A stretch of DNA of 29,461 bases from DATDCV01 sp036524155 (GTDB lineage: Bacteria > Verrucomicrobiota > Verrucomicrobiia > Limisphaerales > UBA8199): positions 1 to 29,461 of the forward strand of contig DATDCV010000036.1 in NCBI GenBank assembly GCA_036524155.1, given 5' to 3'. Shown piece by piece: positions 12,809-20,768 of the stretch (within the stretch, counting starts at the first letter, position 1; each line of letters opens with the position of its first letter). The notes under the pieces are model-generated. The model was not told the origin of the DNA and did no database searches. It was given only the letters and a program-made list of their open reading frames with translations. Both the position numbers and the translations under genes were made by a program.

Positions 12809-15538
12809 ATGAGGCTGACAACCGGCGCGCTGGCCGGGCTATTGCTGGCAGCGCTGGTGCCAAGTTTGACGGGAGCCGAACGACCCGGACGCGCTCGAAC
12901 CAACCGGCCGGCGGCGGCCGGCACAAGCGCCGATTGGTTCCCCGCCCCCGCGGTCCGTGAGGTCATTGTCGTTTTCAAAACCCACTTCGACATCGGCTAC
13001 ACCGATCTGGCCACCAACGTCGTCGAGAAGTACCGCACGAAGATGATCGACGAGGCGCTGGACGTGGCGGACCGGAATCGCGATTTGCCCCCGGCGCAGC
13101 AGTTTGTTTGGACGATCCCGGGGTGGCCGCTGCACAAGATTATGGAGGAGTGGCCGGGGCAAACCGCCGAGCGAAAGGCGCGGCTGCAGCGCGCGCTCAA
13201 GGAAGGCCGATTCGTCGTCCATGCGCTGCCGTTTTCCACGCATACGGAACTGCTCGAAGCGGAGGACCTCGTGCGCGGGCTCGGGTATTCATCGCGCCTG
13301 GCCCGAGGCCTCGGCCAGGATTTGCCGCGGGACGCCAAGATGACCGACGTGCCGGAACACACGTGGATGCTGGCGACGCTGCTCCACCACGCGGGGGTCG
13401 CATTTATGCACATCGGGTGCAATAGCGCCAGCGCCGCGCCGCGAGTGCCGCCGCTCTACTGGTGGGAGGGGCCCGACGGCTCACGCGTGTTGACCATGTA
13501 CTCCCCCGCCTACGGCACGGGGCTGCTGCCGCCGGCCAACTGGCCTTACCATGCGTGGCTGGCGCTGCAACACACCGGCGACAATCACGGTCCGCCGCGC
13601 CCCGACGAGGTCAAACGCGTTTTGGAGGAGCTGGGCAAAAAAATGCCCGGAGTCAAAGTGCGCATCGGACGCCTGTCCGATTTCGGGGATGCGATCCTGG
13701 CGGAGCACGCGAAGCTCCCAGTAGTCCGGGCGGACACGCCGGACACGTGGATTCACGGACCGATGTCCGACCCTGCCGGGGCGCGCCTGGCGCGGAACAC
13801 CCGGCCATTAATCGCGGTCACTGAGGCGCTCAACACCGAGTTGCGCGCCTGGGGACTGGGGGTGCCGGACGCCACGTCGACGGTCGCCGCCGCGTATGAA
13901 CAGAGTTTGCTCTACGGCGAACACACCTGGGGCGGGTCGATCGGCTGGCTGAAACGGAAATTCGGTTTCGGCGAGGAGTTTCAAAAGGAACGGTCGTCCG
14001 GGCGATTCGACCGGATCGAGAGTTCGTGGGAGGAACACTCGGCTTATATCCGGAAGGCGAAAGATTTGATCGACCCGGTGCTGCACGAGAACCTCGAAGC
14101 GCTGGCCGGTGCGGTCAACGTAAGCGGTCCGCGGGTGGTGGTCTATAACCCGCTGCCGTGGAAACGATCCGGGCTGGTTACGGTGGGCTGGAGGGGCCCG
14201 CCGGTGACAGCGCTCCAACCGGCGGACCGGAACGAAACCATGCCGGCAGCAATTACCCATGCGGGGCTCCGGTTCGTGGCTTCCGACGTGCCGCCGCTGG
14301 GTTACCGCGTTTTCGTGCCAACCGGGGCCTCAGACATGCCGTCGCTCTTGAGCGCCGATTCAGCGTCTGCCACCATGGAGGGGCCGTTTTTCCGCGCGGC
14401 CTTTGATTTGAACCGCGGCACGATCCGTTCGTTGGTCGACAAGAAGACCGGCCACGAGTTGGTCGACGACGCCGCGGCGCAAGGCTTCGGCCAGTATCTT
14501 TACGAACGTTTCGACAGCAACCAGGTGTACCACTTCGTGCACACCTATCTGAAATACTTTGGGTACACGTTTGATTTCGAAAAACCCGGGCTGCCGCCCG
14601 CCGAGCAGTTCCCCTACCGCGCCGCCTCGCCCGCGAGTTTCAAATTGCGTTTCGAGAAGACTCCCGTGTCCGTCGTCGCCGTGATGGAAGCGCCTGCCGG
14701 GAACGGGGTGCCCAACCCGGTGACCACGCGCCTGACGATTTACCGCGACCTGCCCTGCGCCGACCTGGAGATCACATTGCACGACAAACCGCTCGATCCG
14801 TGGCCCGAAGCCGGCTGGCTTTGCCTTCCCTTTAAGGCCGATAGCCCACAGTTTCACCTTGGCCGGCTTGGCTCGATTATCGATCCTGCGCACAACATTG
14901 TTCCAGGCGCCAACCGGTATCTCTTCGCCATCAACACGGGTGTGGCCATCGTTGGCGCGCGGGGAAACGGTGCCGCGTTTTGTCCGCTCGACAACCCGCT
15001 GGTGAGTCTGGAGGTCCCCGGTTGCTGGAGATTCTCCACCAACTTTGTCCCCAGGAAGCCGGTGGCGTTCGTAAACCTATTCAACAATCAGTGGAACACC
15101 AACTTTCGCCTTTGGAACAGCGGCACCTGGACGTCGAGGGTCCGGCTGTGGGGCCTGCGACGCTACGAGGCCGGGACCGGGCTGATTACCCCCTCTCTCG
15201 AGCACCGCTACCCGCTGCAAGCGGCGGCCGCCGATGGGCCCGGCGGTCGGGCGCCCCAGAGTCAGAAGGGCATGAGCCTCTCGCGCCAGGGAGTGATCCT
15301 CAGCGCCTTCGGACGCAACCCGGACGGGGAGGGAACCATTCTTAGGCTTTGGGAATCAGCGGGTCGTGCCGGAAAGTGCCGCGTCGAATTGCCGGCAGTC
15401 TTCAGGAAATCACAGGCGACCCCGGTGGACTTGCGCGGCAGACCCACGGGCAAGCCGATTCAAATCGACAACGGCGCTTTCACCGTCAGGCTGCAAGCGT
15501 TCGCCCCCGCCAGCTACCGGCTGGAGCCGGAGCCGTAA
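12809..15538 (+). CDS. Secreted GH38-like (DUF5054) glycosidase
   Basis: The ATG at 12809 gives 909 residues with a signal peptide (MRLTTGALAGLLLAALVPSL). The catalytic-domain opening VVFKTHFDIGYTDL (His59, Asp61) matches the HxD metal-binding start of GH38 alpha-mannosidase-like proteins of the DUF5054 type. WTIPGWPL, PEHTWMLATLLHHAG and LLYGEHTWGGSIG follow, the last containing a likely second metal-binding His. The second half is a beta-rich mannosidase-like domain (FRAAFDLNRGTIRSLVDKKT; NRYLFAINTGVAIV). The predicted reaction is hydrolysis of alpha-linked mannose or a related sugar outside the cytoplasm. DUF5054 members are poorly characterised and activity may differ. The gene is followed after 30 bases by a GH2-type gene, probably one operon. 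Confidence 0.8.
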   Translation: MRLTTGALAGLLLAALVPSLTGAERPGRARTNRPAAAGTSADWFPAPAVREVIVVFKTHFDIGYTDLATNVVEKYRTKMIDEALDVADRNRDLPPAQQFVWTIPGWPLHKIMEEWPGQTAERKARLQRALKEGRFVVHALPFSTHTELLEAEDLVRGLGYSSRLARGLGQDLPRDAKMTDVPEHTWMLATLLHHAGVAFMHIGCNSASAAPRVPPLYWWEGPDGSRVLTMYSPAYGTGLLPPANWPYHAWLALQHTGDNHGPPRPDEVKRVLEELGKKMPGVKVRIGRLSDFGDAILAEHAKLPVVRADTPDTWIHGPMSDPAGARLARNTRPLIAVTEALNTELRAWGLGVPDATSTVAAAYEQSLLYGEHTWGGSIGWLKRKFGFGEEFQKERSSGRFDRIESSWEEHSAYIRKAKDLIDPVLHENLEALAGAVNVSGPRVVVYNPLPWKRSGLVTVGWRGPPVTALQPADRNETMPAAITHAGLRFVASDVPPLGYRVFVPTGASDMPSLLSADSASATMEGPFFRAAFDLNRGTIRSLVDKKTGHELVDDAAAQGFGQYLYERFDSNQVYHFVHTYLKYFGYTFDFEKPGLPPAEQFPYRAASPASFKLRFEKTPVSVVAVMEAPAGNGVPNPVTTRLTIYRDLPCADLEITLHDKPLDPWPEAGWLCLPFKADSPQFHLGRLGSIIDPAHNIVPGANRYLFAINTGVAIVGARGNGAAFCPLDNPLVSLEVPGCWRFSTNFVPRKPVAFVNLFNNQWNTNFRLWNSGTWTSRVRLWGLRRYEAGTGLITPSLEHRYPLQAAAADGPGGRAPQSQKGMSLSRQGVILSAFGRNPDGEGTILRLWESAGRAGKCRVELPAVFRKSQATPVDLRGRPTGKPIQIDNGAFTVRLQAFAPASYRLEPEP

Positions 15539-15568
15539 GCAGTTGCCTCGACCCTACTCAGACTAAAC

Positions 15569-18500
15569 ATGAAAATGAATCAACCTTTGGCCCGCCTGCC
15601 GCACGTTCTTTGCATTTGCCTGGCAATGAGCTGCGCTCATTCAGCCCGGGGCGTCACGGTGGACAACACGGTCTCCCTGGCGGGACGGTGGCGGTTCGAG
15701 ATCGCCGGCACCAATGCTCAGGGCTTCAACCGGGAACTGCCCGGGCGCATACGCCTGCCTGGAACGATCGACGACGCCGGGCTTGGCCCCAGGAACACCA
15801 ACGCACCGACCCTGGCGGGCCCCTACCGGCTTTACGACTATGCGGGGCCGGCGTGGTATCAGCGCGACATCGAGATTCCCTCCGCATGGCGGGGGCAGCG
15901 CGTCACACTATTCCTGGAGCGGGTGCGCTGGACCACACGGGTGTGGCTCGACGACAAATTCATCGGCACACAGGACAGCCTGATCGCCCCGCATCTCTAC
16001 GATTTCGGGACCGGGGTCGCGCCTGGCAAACATCGGCTGACGATTTGTGTGGATAACACCGTCAAAATCAACCTCGGCGGTTTTGTCTCCGCGCTGTTTG
16101 GCGGGACCTGGGGTAACATGAACGGCATCGTCGGGCGCATCGAGCTTGGGGCTACACCCCCGGTGTGGCTCGACGAAGTCCAGGTCTATCCTCGCCTGGC
16201 GAGTCGCACTGTGGCCGTCAAGGGCCGGGTCGGCAACGCTGCGGGCAACCCTGGACACGGCGTGCTGCAACTGGAGCTTCGTCAACCCCGTGGCCCGCGA
16301 ACAACTGCGCCGCGCGAGATCGAGGTTTCCTGGGACGCCGCCGACGGAACGTTCACCGCCGAGTTGCCGATCGGTGATGCCGGGCCGTTGCGCGAGTGGG
16401 ACGAGTTTGCCCCCGACCTCTACGAACTGCGTGCGAGCCTGAACCGCGGGGCCCACGTGAAGAGCGTCGCGTTTGGGTTTCGGGAGTTTTCGTCGCGCGG
16501 CACGCAGTTCACGCTGAACGGCCGCCCGGTGTATCTCCGCGGCACTCTCGAATGCTCCGTCTTCCCATTGACCGGGTATCCGCCCACGGACCCCGCGGAG
16601 TGGCGGCGCATTTTCCGAACCATCAAAGCCTACGGCTTGAACTTCATGCGCTTTCACTCGTGGTGCCCGCCCGAGGCGGCCTTCGAAGCGGCCGACATCG
16701 AAGGCGTTATGCTTCACGTCGAGGGCCCCCAGGCCAACGTCCAGGCCGGCGTCGACCCCGTGCGCGACGCGTTTATCGAGGCAGAGTTTTGGCGGATCGT
16801 GGATTCCTACGGCAATCATCCGTCGTTCTGCCTGATGACCCTGGGCAACGAATACGGCGGCAAGGACGTCTTATTGTCCGGCTGGCTCGACATGCTGATG
16901 AAGCGCGACCCGCGCCACCTCTACTCCTCAGCCTCGGCCGCGCAGACCACCGCCAACCGCCAATGGACCGAAAGCGCCGACGGGCGCGGCATCCAGGGCC
17001 CAGGCACGCAACGCGATTTGCGCCAGGTCGTCGCCAGTGATTCCCGCCCCATAGTCGGACACGAAATCGCCCAATGGATGTTCTTCCCCGATTTCGAGGA
17101 AATGAAGAAATACACCGGCGTCATGGCGCCGAAAAACTTCGAGATGATCCGCGACGACCTGCAGAAGAAGAACCTCCTCGAACTGGCTCCGGAGTTCGTG
17201 AAAGCGTCGGGCCAGTTCGCGGTGCGGCTCTACAAAGAGGAGATCGAAGTGCTGCTGCGCACGCCGGGCTATGCCGGCTTTTCGCTGCTCGATCTTCACG
17301 ACTATCCCAACCAGGGCACGGCGCTCATCGGGCCACTCGATCCGTTCTGGGATTCCAAAGGCTTTATCACGCCGGAGGCTTTTCGCCGGTTCTGCGGCCC
17401 GACAGTGCCGCTGCTGCGAATGCCCAAACGCACTCTCACCACGGACGAACCGTTCGAAGCGGCAGCCGAGTTGGCCCATTACGGCGCCGCCTCCCTGGTC
17501 GGTGTGCGACCGGTGTGGACGATTAAAGACAAGCAGGGCCGCCGGATCGCGGCCGGCCAATTGACGGCGACCAACGCGCCAACCGGCGGATTGACCGCGC
17601 TCGGCGCAATTCACGCTTCGCTTGCGAACGCCGCCGCGCCTGCCAAACTAAACGTCACCGTCGCTCTCGAAGGGACGCCTTTTAGCAACGATTGGGATAT
17701 CTGGGTTTACCCACCGGGGCCCGCGCTGAAGCCACCCACGGACTTCGTCGTGTGCGACACGTGGGACGCGGCCAGAACCGCGCTCGCCTCGGGAAAGAAA
17801 GTGATCTTCTTCGCCGCCGCGACGAACACTTCTGAGTCCATGCGGGGCAGGTTTTTGCCGGTGTTTTGGAGCCCGGTTTGGTTCCCGCGTCAAAAACCCA
17901 ACACGATGGGGCTGCTTTGTGACCCCGCCCACCCGCTCTTCACGCAATTCACCACTGACTTCCACAGCGATTGGCAATGGTATGAGCTGATGCAACGCTC
18001 GCGGCTTTTTGTCCTCGACGAGACACCTCCTGAGTACCGGCCCTGCCTGCAAGTGATCGATAATTTTGCGCGCAACCATAAGCTGGGGATCGTCTTCGAA
18101 GGCCGCGTCGGACCCGGCCAGTTGCTCGTCTGCGGATTCGATTTGCCGGCTCAGCCCAAAGATCCGGCCGCCCGGCAGTTCCTGGCCAGCCTTTATGCTT
18201 ACGCCGGCTCGCCTGCATTCAAGCCGGCCCGGGAGCTTGGCGACGACCTGCTGGAGAAGCTCTTCGTGCCGAAGTTCTCAAACAAACTGCAGGAGCTGGG
18301 CGCAAAGATCCGCGCGGACAGCGCTGCGGACGATTATTCCGCAGAAAATGCGATCGATGGCGATCCCGACACGATGTGGCACACGCCCTGGGGTGAATCG
18401 GCCACCCCATTTCCGCACACGCTCATCATCGAGTTTCCCAAAGCGACGAGGATCACCGGCCTCACCTGTCTCCCGCGGCAAGACAACAACCACAATGGCT

Positions 18501-18712
18501 GGATCAAGGACTACACGGTTCAGGCCAGCGCCGACGGTCAGACCTGGGCCTCGCCGGTCGCCCAAGGCAGCTTCACCCGGAACGACCAGCCCAAGACAAT
18601 CAAGTTCGCTGCACCCGTGGACGTAAAGTTCCTGAAGCTGACCGCCCTGAGCAGCTTCAACCCTGCGGATCCGTTCGCGTCCCTGGCCGAGTTATCCGTG
18701 ACTACGGAATAA
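15569..18712 (+). CDS. Secreted GH2-type glycoside hydrolase with C-terminal discoidin-like domain
   Basis: This 1047-residue protein has an N-terminal signal peptide (LPHVLCICLAMSCAHSARG) and then the GH2 jelly-roll sugar-binding domain (SLAGRWRFEI, GPAWYQRDIEIP). An Ig-like domain follows, then a TIM barrel opening LNGRPVYLRGTLECSVFP. Glu428 in TLGNEYGG is the likely acid/base and Glu499 in IVGHEIAQW the likely nucleophile; their 71-residue spacing is normal for GH2. Residues about 905-1045 form an F5/8 type C (discoidin) module with NAIDGDPDTMWHTPW and VQASADGQTWASPV, which would bind carbohydrate. GH2 covers beta-galactosidases, beta-mannosidases and beta-glucuronidases; the divergent active-site context prevents choosing a substrate. 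It is probably co-transcribed with the GH38-like gene. Confidence 0.8.
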   Translation: MKMNQPLARLPHVLCICLAMSCAHSARGVTVDNTVSLAGRWRFEIAGTNAQGFNRELPGRIRLPGTIDDAGLGPRNTNAPTLAGPYRLYDYAGPAWYQRDIEIPSAWRGQRVTLFLERVRWTTRVWLDDKFIGTQDSLIAPHLYDFGTGVAPGKHRLTICVDNTVKINLGGFVSALFGGTWGNMNGIVGRIELGATPPVWLDEVQVYPRLASRTVAVKGRVGNAAGNPGHGVLQLELRQPRGPRTTAPREIEVSWDAADGTFTAELPIGDAGPLREWDEFAPDLYELRASLNRGAHVKSVAFGFREFSSRGTQFTLNGRPVYLRGTLECSVFPLTGYPPTDPAEWRRIFRTIKAYGLNFMRFHSWCPPEAAFEAADIEGVMLHVEGPQANVQAGVDPVRDAFIEAEFWRIVDSYGNHPSFCLMTLGNEYGGKDVLLSGWLDMLMKRDPRHLYSSASAAQTTANRQWTESADGRGIQGPGTQRDLRQVVASDSRPIVGHEIAQWMFFPDFEEMKKYTGVMAPKNFEMIRDDLQKKNLLELAPEFVKASGQFAVRLYKEEIEVLLRTPGYAGFSLLDLHDYPNQGTALIGPLDPFWDSKGFITPEAFRRFCGPTVPLLRMPKRTLTTDEPFEAAAELAHYGAASLVGVRPVWTIKDKQGRRIAAGQLTATNAPTGGLTALGAIHASLANAAAPAKLNVTVALEGTPFSNDWDIWVYPPGPALKPPTDFVVCDTWDAARTALASGKKVIFFAAATNTSESMRGRFLPVFWSPVWFPRQKPNTMGLLCDPAHPLFTQFTTDFHSDWQWYELMQRSRLFVLDETPPEYRPCLQVIDNFARNHKLGIVFEGRVGPGQLLVCGFDLPAQPKDPAARQFLASLYAYAGSPAFKPARELGDDLLEKLFVPKFSNKLQELGAKIRADSAADDYSAENAIDGDPDTMWHTPWGESATPFPHTLIIEFPKATRITGLTCLPRQDNNHNGWIKDYTVQASADGQTWASPVAQGSFTRNDQPKTIKFAAPVDVKFLKLTALSSFNPADPFASLAELSVTTE

Positions 18713-18717
18713 GCGCG

Positions 18718-19134
18718 CTAATCGAAAGGGTTGAAGACCTTGACGCCCGCCGATTCGAAGTCACCCACGTTGCCCGTGGCAATCACCAGGCGATAACGGC
18801 GGGCCGTCGCCGCCAGCAGACTGTCAACGGCAGGCAGGATCAGGTTCCGGGCATGGGTCTCGGCTTGCAGTCTGGCCCATTCCTCCGCCACTCGAGCGTT
18901 GATGGACAGAATGCGTCCGGCCATGACCGTTAACAAGCGCCCGTACCATTCCAGGAGGCTGGCGCGCCGGGCACTGTTGGCCGGCAGCATTTCGACCCCG
19001 TAGCGGATTTCCCCGGTCACTAGCACGCTGGTATAGAGGCTGGATTCATTTGCCCTCAGCCAATTGACGACCTTCGCCTGAGGTCGCTTTTGCTGCGGCT
19101 CGCTCAGCACATTTGTATCCACCAGGTAGTTCAT
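18718..19134 (-). CDS. vapC: PIN-domain toxin, VapC-type
   Basis: This 138-residue protein opens MNYLVDTNVLSE and has the PIN-domain acidic residues Asp6, Glu42 (TGEIRYG) and Asp104 (PAVDSLLAA), with Asp125 in GNVGDF where the usual motif is TRNVxDF. PIN toxins of VapBC modules are magnesium-dependent ribonucleases that cut tRNA, rRNA or mRNA and are held in check by the partner antitoxin. The ATG overlaps the antitoxin stop by four bases, the standard coupled arrangement. All three core acidic residues are present, so it is probably active. Its stop is only five bases from the stop of the convergent GH2 gene. Confidence 0.88.
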   Translation of the reverse strand: MNYLVDTNVLSEPQQKRPQAKVVNWLRANESSLYTSVLVTGEIRYGVEMLPANSARRASLLEWYGRLLTVMAGRILSINARVAEEWARLQAETHARNLILPAVDSLLAATARRYRLVIATGNVGDFESAGVKVFNPFD

Positions 19135-19379
19135 ACTCTTAGCCGCCGCATGGATTCACGGCGGCGGCCCGGCACCGGCAGCGCGCCCCGGTACGGGCAG
19201 GCCGTCAAGTGATCCACCAGCCCGGCATTCGCAGCGGGCCGGATGCGTCGCAGCAGAATCAGGTCCGCATCATCCTCGTCGGCAATCACCTCAAAATCAT
19301 CGCCGGGCTCCAGCTTGCGCTCGTCGCGTATCGCTTTGGGGATTACGAGTTGGCCACGTTGGCCCAGGTTCGTCGTCAT
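19131..19379 (-). CDS. vapB: AbrB/SpoVT-type antitoxin, VapB-like
   Basis: This 82-residue protein has an N-terminal swapped-hairpin DNA-binding domain: GQRGQLVIPKAIRDERKLEPGDDFEVI at about residues 7-33, the classical AbrB pattern (G-Q-x-x-I-P-K-x-x-R, then L-x-x-G-D). The C-terminal half is the region expected to grip and block the PIN toxin. The gene directly precedes vapC with a four-base ATGA overlap. A perfect 17-bp palindrome lies just upstream of its start and is the likely operator for self-repression by the antitoxin or the complex. Length and order match type II VapBC modules. Confidence 0.85.
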   Translation of the reverse strand: MTTNLGQRGQLVIPKAIRDERKLEPGDDFEVIADEDDADLILLRRIRPAANAGLVDHLTACPYRGALPVPGRRRESMRRLRV

Positions 19380-19381
19380 GA

Positions 19382-19398
19382 AGTATGATTATCATACT
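19382..19398 (-). promoter_or_regulatory. Palindromic operator of the vapBC module
   Basis: AGTATGAT-T-ATCATACT is a perfect inverted repeat of 8 bases around one central base, ending two bases before the antitoxin ATG. On the minus strand it contains TATGAT and GATAAT, either of which could be a -10 box, and TTGATG lies 15 bases ahead of GATAAT. If so the transcript would be nearly leaderless, and a bound antitoxin would block RNA polymerase directly. No Shine-Dalgarno sits at normal spacing. Confidence 0.65.
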
Positions 19399-19435
19399 CC
19401 ATTCCGATCATCAAGTTACCCCTCCCCGCAATTTC

Positions 19436-20680
19436 TCATCTGCCGGTCCAAACCGGCGCGAGCCAGGCTACCGGTTTCGCCGGGTCTGCCTCAGGGGTGT
19501 CGCCGCCTCCAGCGTTCCACACGCGGACAAAGAAGTAGCGGTTGGTCGAGTCGTTGATGGCCGCCTTCCAGGCGACGGTGTAGCTCGGGCTCGGACTGTA
19601 GGATTGCACGATGGCTCCACCGTCTTTCACGATGTCGACTTTTGTGATCTTATCCTTGGGATCGTCCGTGTCGGGGTCGCTGACAACGATGTCGAACTTG
19701 AACTCGCCCGGGCGGTCGAGGGTTGATCCCATGATGGCTCCGTTGACCGTGTATCGACATTGGATGTTCTTTTCGAGCGCGGCATAGGTGCGCCGATGTT
19801 TCATGGCGTCGAGGAGGGCGGCCTTCGTCAGGCCGGAGGCCAGGACAAACGTGCGGGCGGCGTGTTGCCGGATGCCCGAAAAGCCGTGATTATCCCCGCC
19901 GGCAACGGGCGCGACTTTCCAGCCCTTGTCCAGCGCGGCGAGGAAAGCGGCATAGCGGGCGGGTTGGGCTTTGTTTGAATTGATAACTTCCAGCATGGTG
20001 ACGATATCGGTGACTTCCGGATCGCGGTAGGCCCAGTCGTCGTATTGACGGGGGCCGGGGTGATTGAAACTCGCGACAACCGGCCCTTCGCCGTTCGGCC
20101 TCGCAGTCTTCAACCATTTATACACGCAGGGCAGGTCCACGCCCGACGAAAGGGCATTCAGGTATTCGGCGCTGTTGATGATGTTGAGGTGGCCCTTGCC
20201 GCCCGGTCCGTTGTTTTCCGAATGTTCAAATCCCGGAAGCCCCACAAAACGCGGGCCCGTTGCCGCCGCTGCGGCCCGCTTGATGTCGAGCCATGCGGCG
20301 TTAGTGGGCGACACCGGCTGCAAGGCTGCTTCCTGGGAATGGTCCGTGGTCGTGAAGAAGTCATAGCTGCTGGATTTCGCGAGGGCGTAATGTGCGGCCG
20401 GCGATCCCTGGACATTCTGCCAGTTGGCTTTCGCCACGTTGTTGGTGCTGGGATAGGAAACCGCGCCCATAACCGACATCCGCGGGGCGGGGGTCTTGGC
20501 CCATTGCTCTCCATGCGACCATGTGTAAACGGTATGCGCGTGCGTGCTGCCGGAATAAACCTGGTAGCTCGGCGGCAGGTGTGCCTCGCTCGCGGCGAAC
20601 CCCGGGATGCAACTTCCCACCGCAGCCAGGACAAAGAGTCGGAGTGTTTGCGCCATCGCTTTTTCGATAGTGGTATTCAT
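19436..20680 (-). CDS. Secreted PHP/DUF3604-like metal-dependent hydrolase
   Basis: From the ATG at 20680 the protein has 414 residues with a signal peptide (LRLFVLAAVGSCIPGFAASEA). A GTG seven codons earlier is an alternative start. The mature part carries PHP-like metal-binding motifs in order: YSGSTHAHTVYTWSHG, FTTTDHSQEA, GFEHSENNGPGGKGHLN, ASFNHPG and GGDNHGF. Their His/Asp clusters would coordinate two or three metals in an amidohydrolase-like barrel. Proteins of this kind are predicted phosphoesterases or hydrolases of unknown substrate and are often found near glycan-degradation genes. The C-terminal 110 residues are beta-rich (FKFDIVVSDPDTDDPKDKI). It ends the minus-strand hydrolase series, 88 bases after the Tat lipoprotein GH2 gene. 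Confidence 0.7.
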   Translation of the reverse strand: MNTTIEKAMAQTLRLFVLAAVGSCIPGFAASEAHLPPSYQVYSGSTHAHTVYTWSHGEQWAKTPAPRMSVMGAVSYPSTNNVAKANWQNVQGSPAAHYALAKSSSYDFFTTTDHSQEAALQPVSPTNAAWLDIKRAAAAATGPRFVGLPGFEHSENNGPGGKGHLNIINSAEYLNALSSGVDLPCVYKWLKTARPNGEGPVVASFNHPGPRQYDDWAYRDPEVTDIVTMLEVINSNKAQPARYAAFLAALDKGWKVAPVAGGDNHGFSGIRQHAARTFVLASGLTKAALLDAMKHRRTYAALEKNIQCRYTVNGAIMGSTLDRPGEFKFDIVVSDPDTDDPKDKITKVDIVKDGGAIVQSYSPSPSYTVAWKAAINDSTNRYFFVRVWNAGGGDTPEADPAKPVAWLAPVWTGR

Positions 20681-20768
20681 TCGTTTTTGGTTCGGTTTCA
20701 CACGTCTTCGCCGGGCGCCACAGGGTCATTCCCGGCCGTGTGGTTTACATCTACGGCGACTAAAATCG

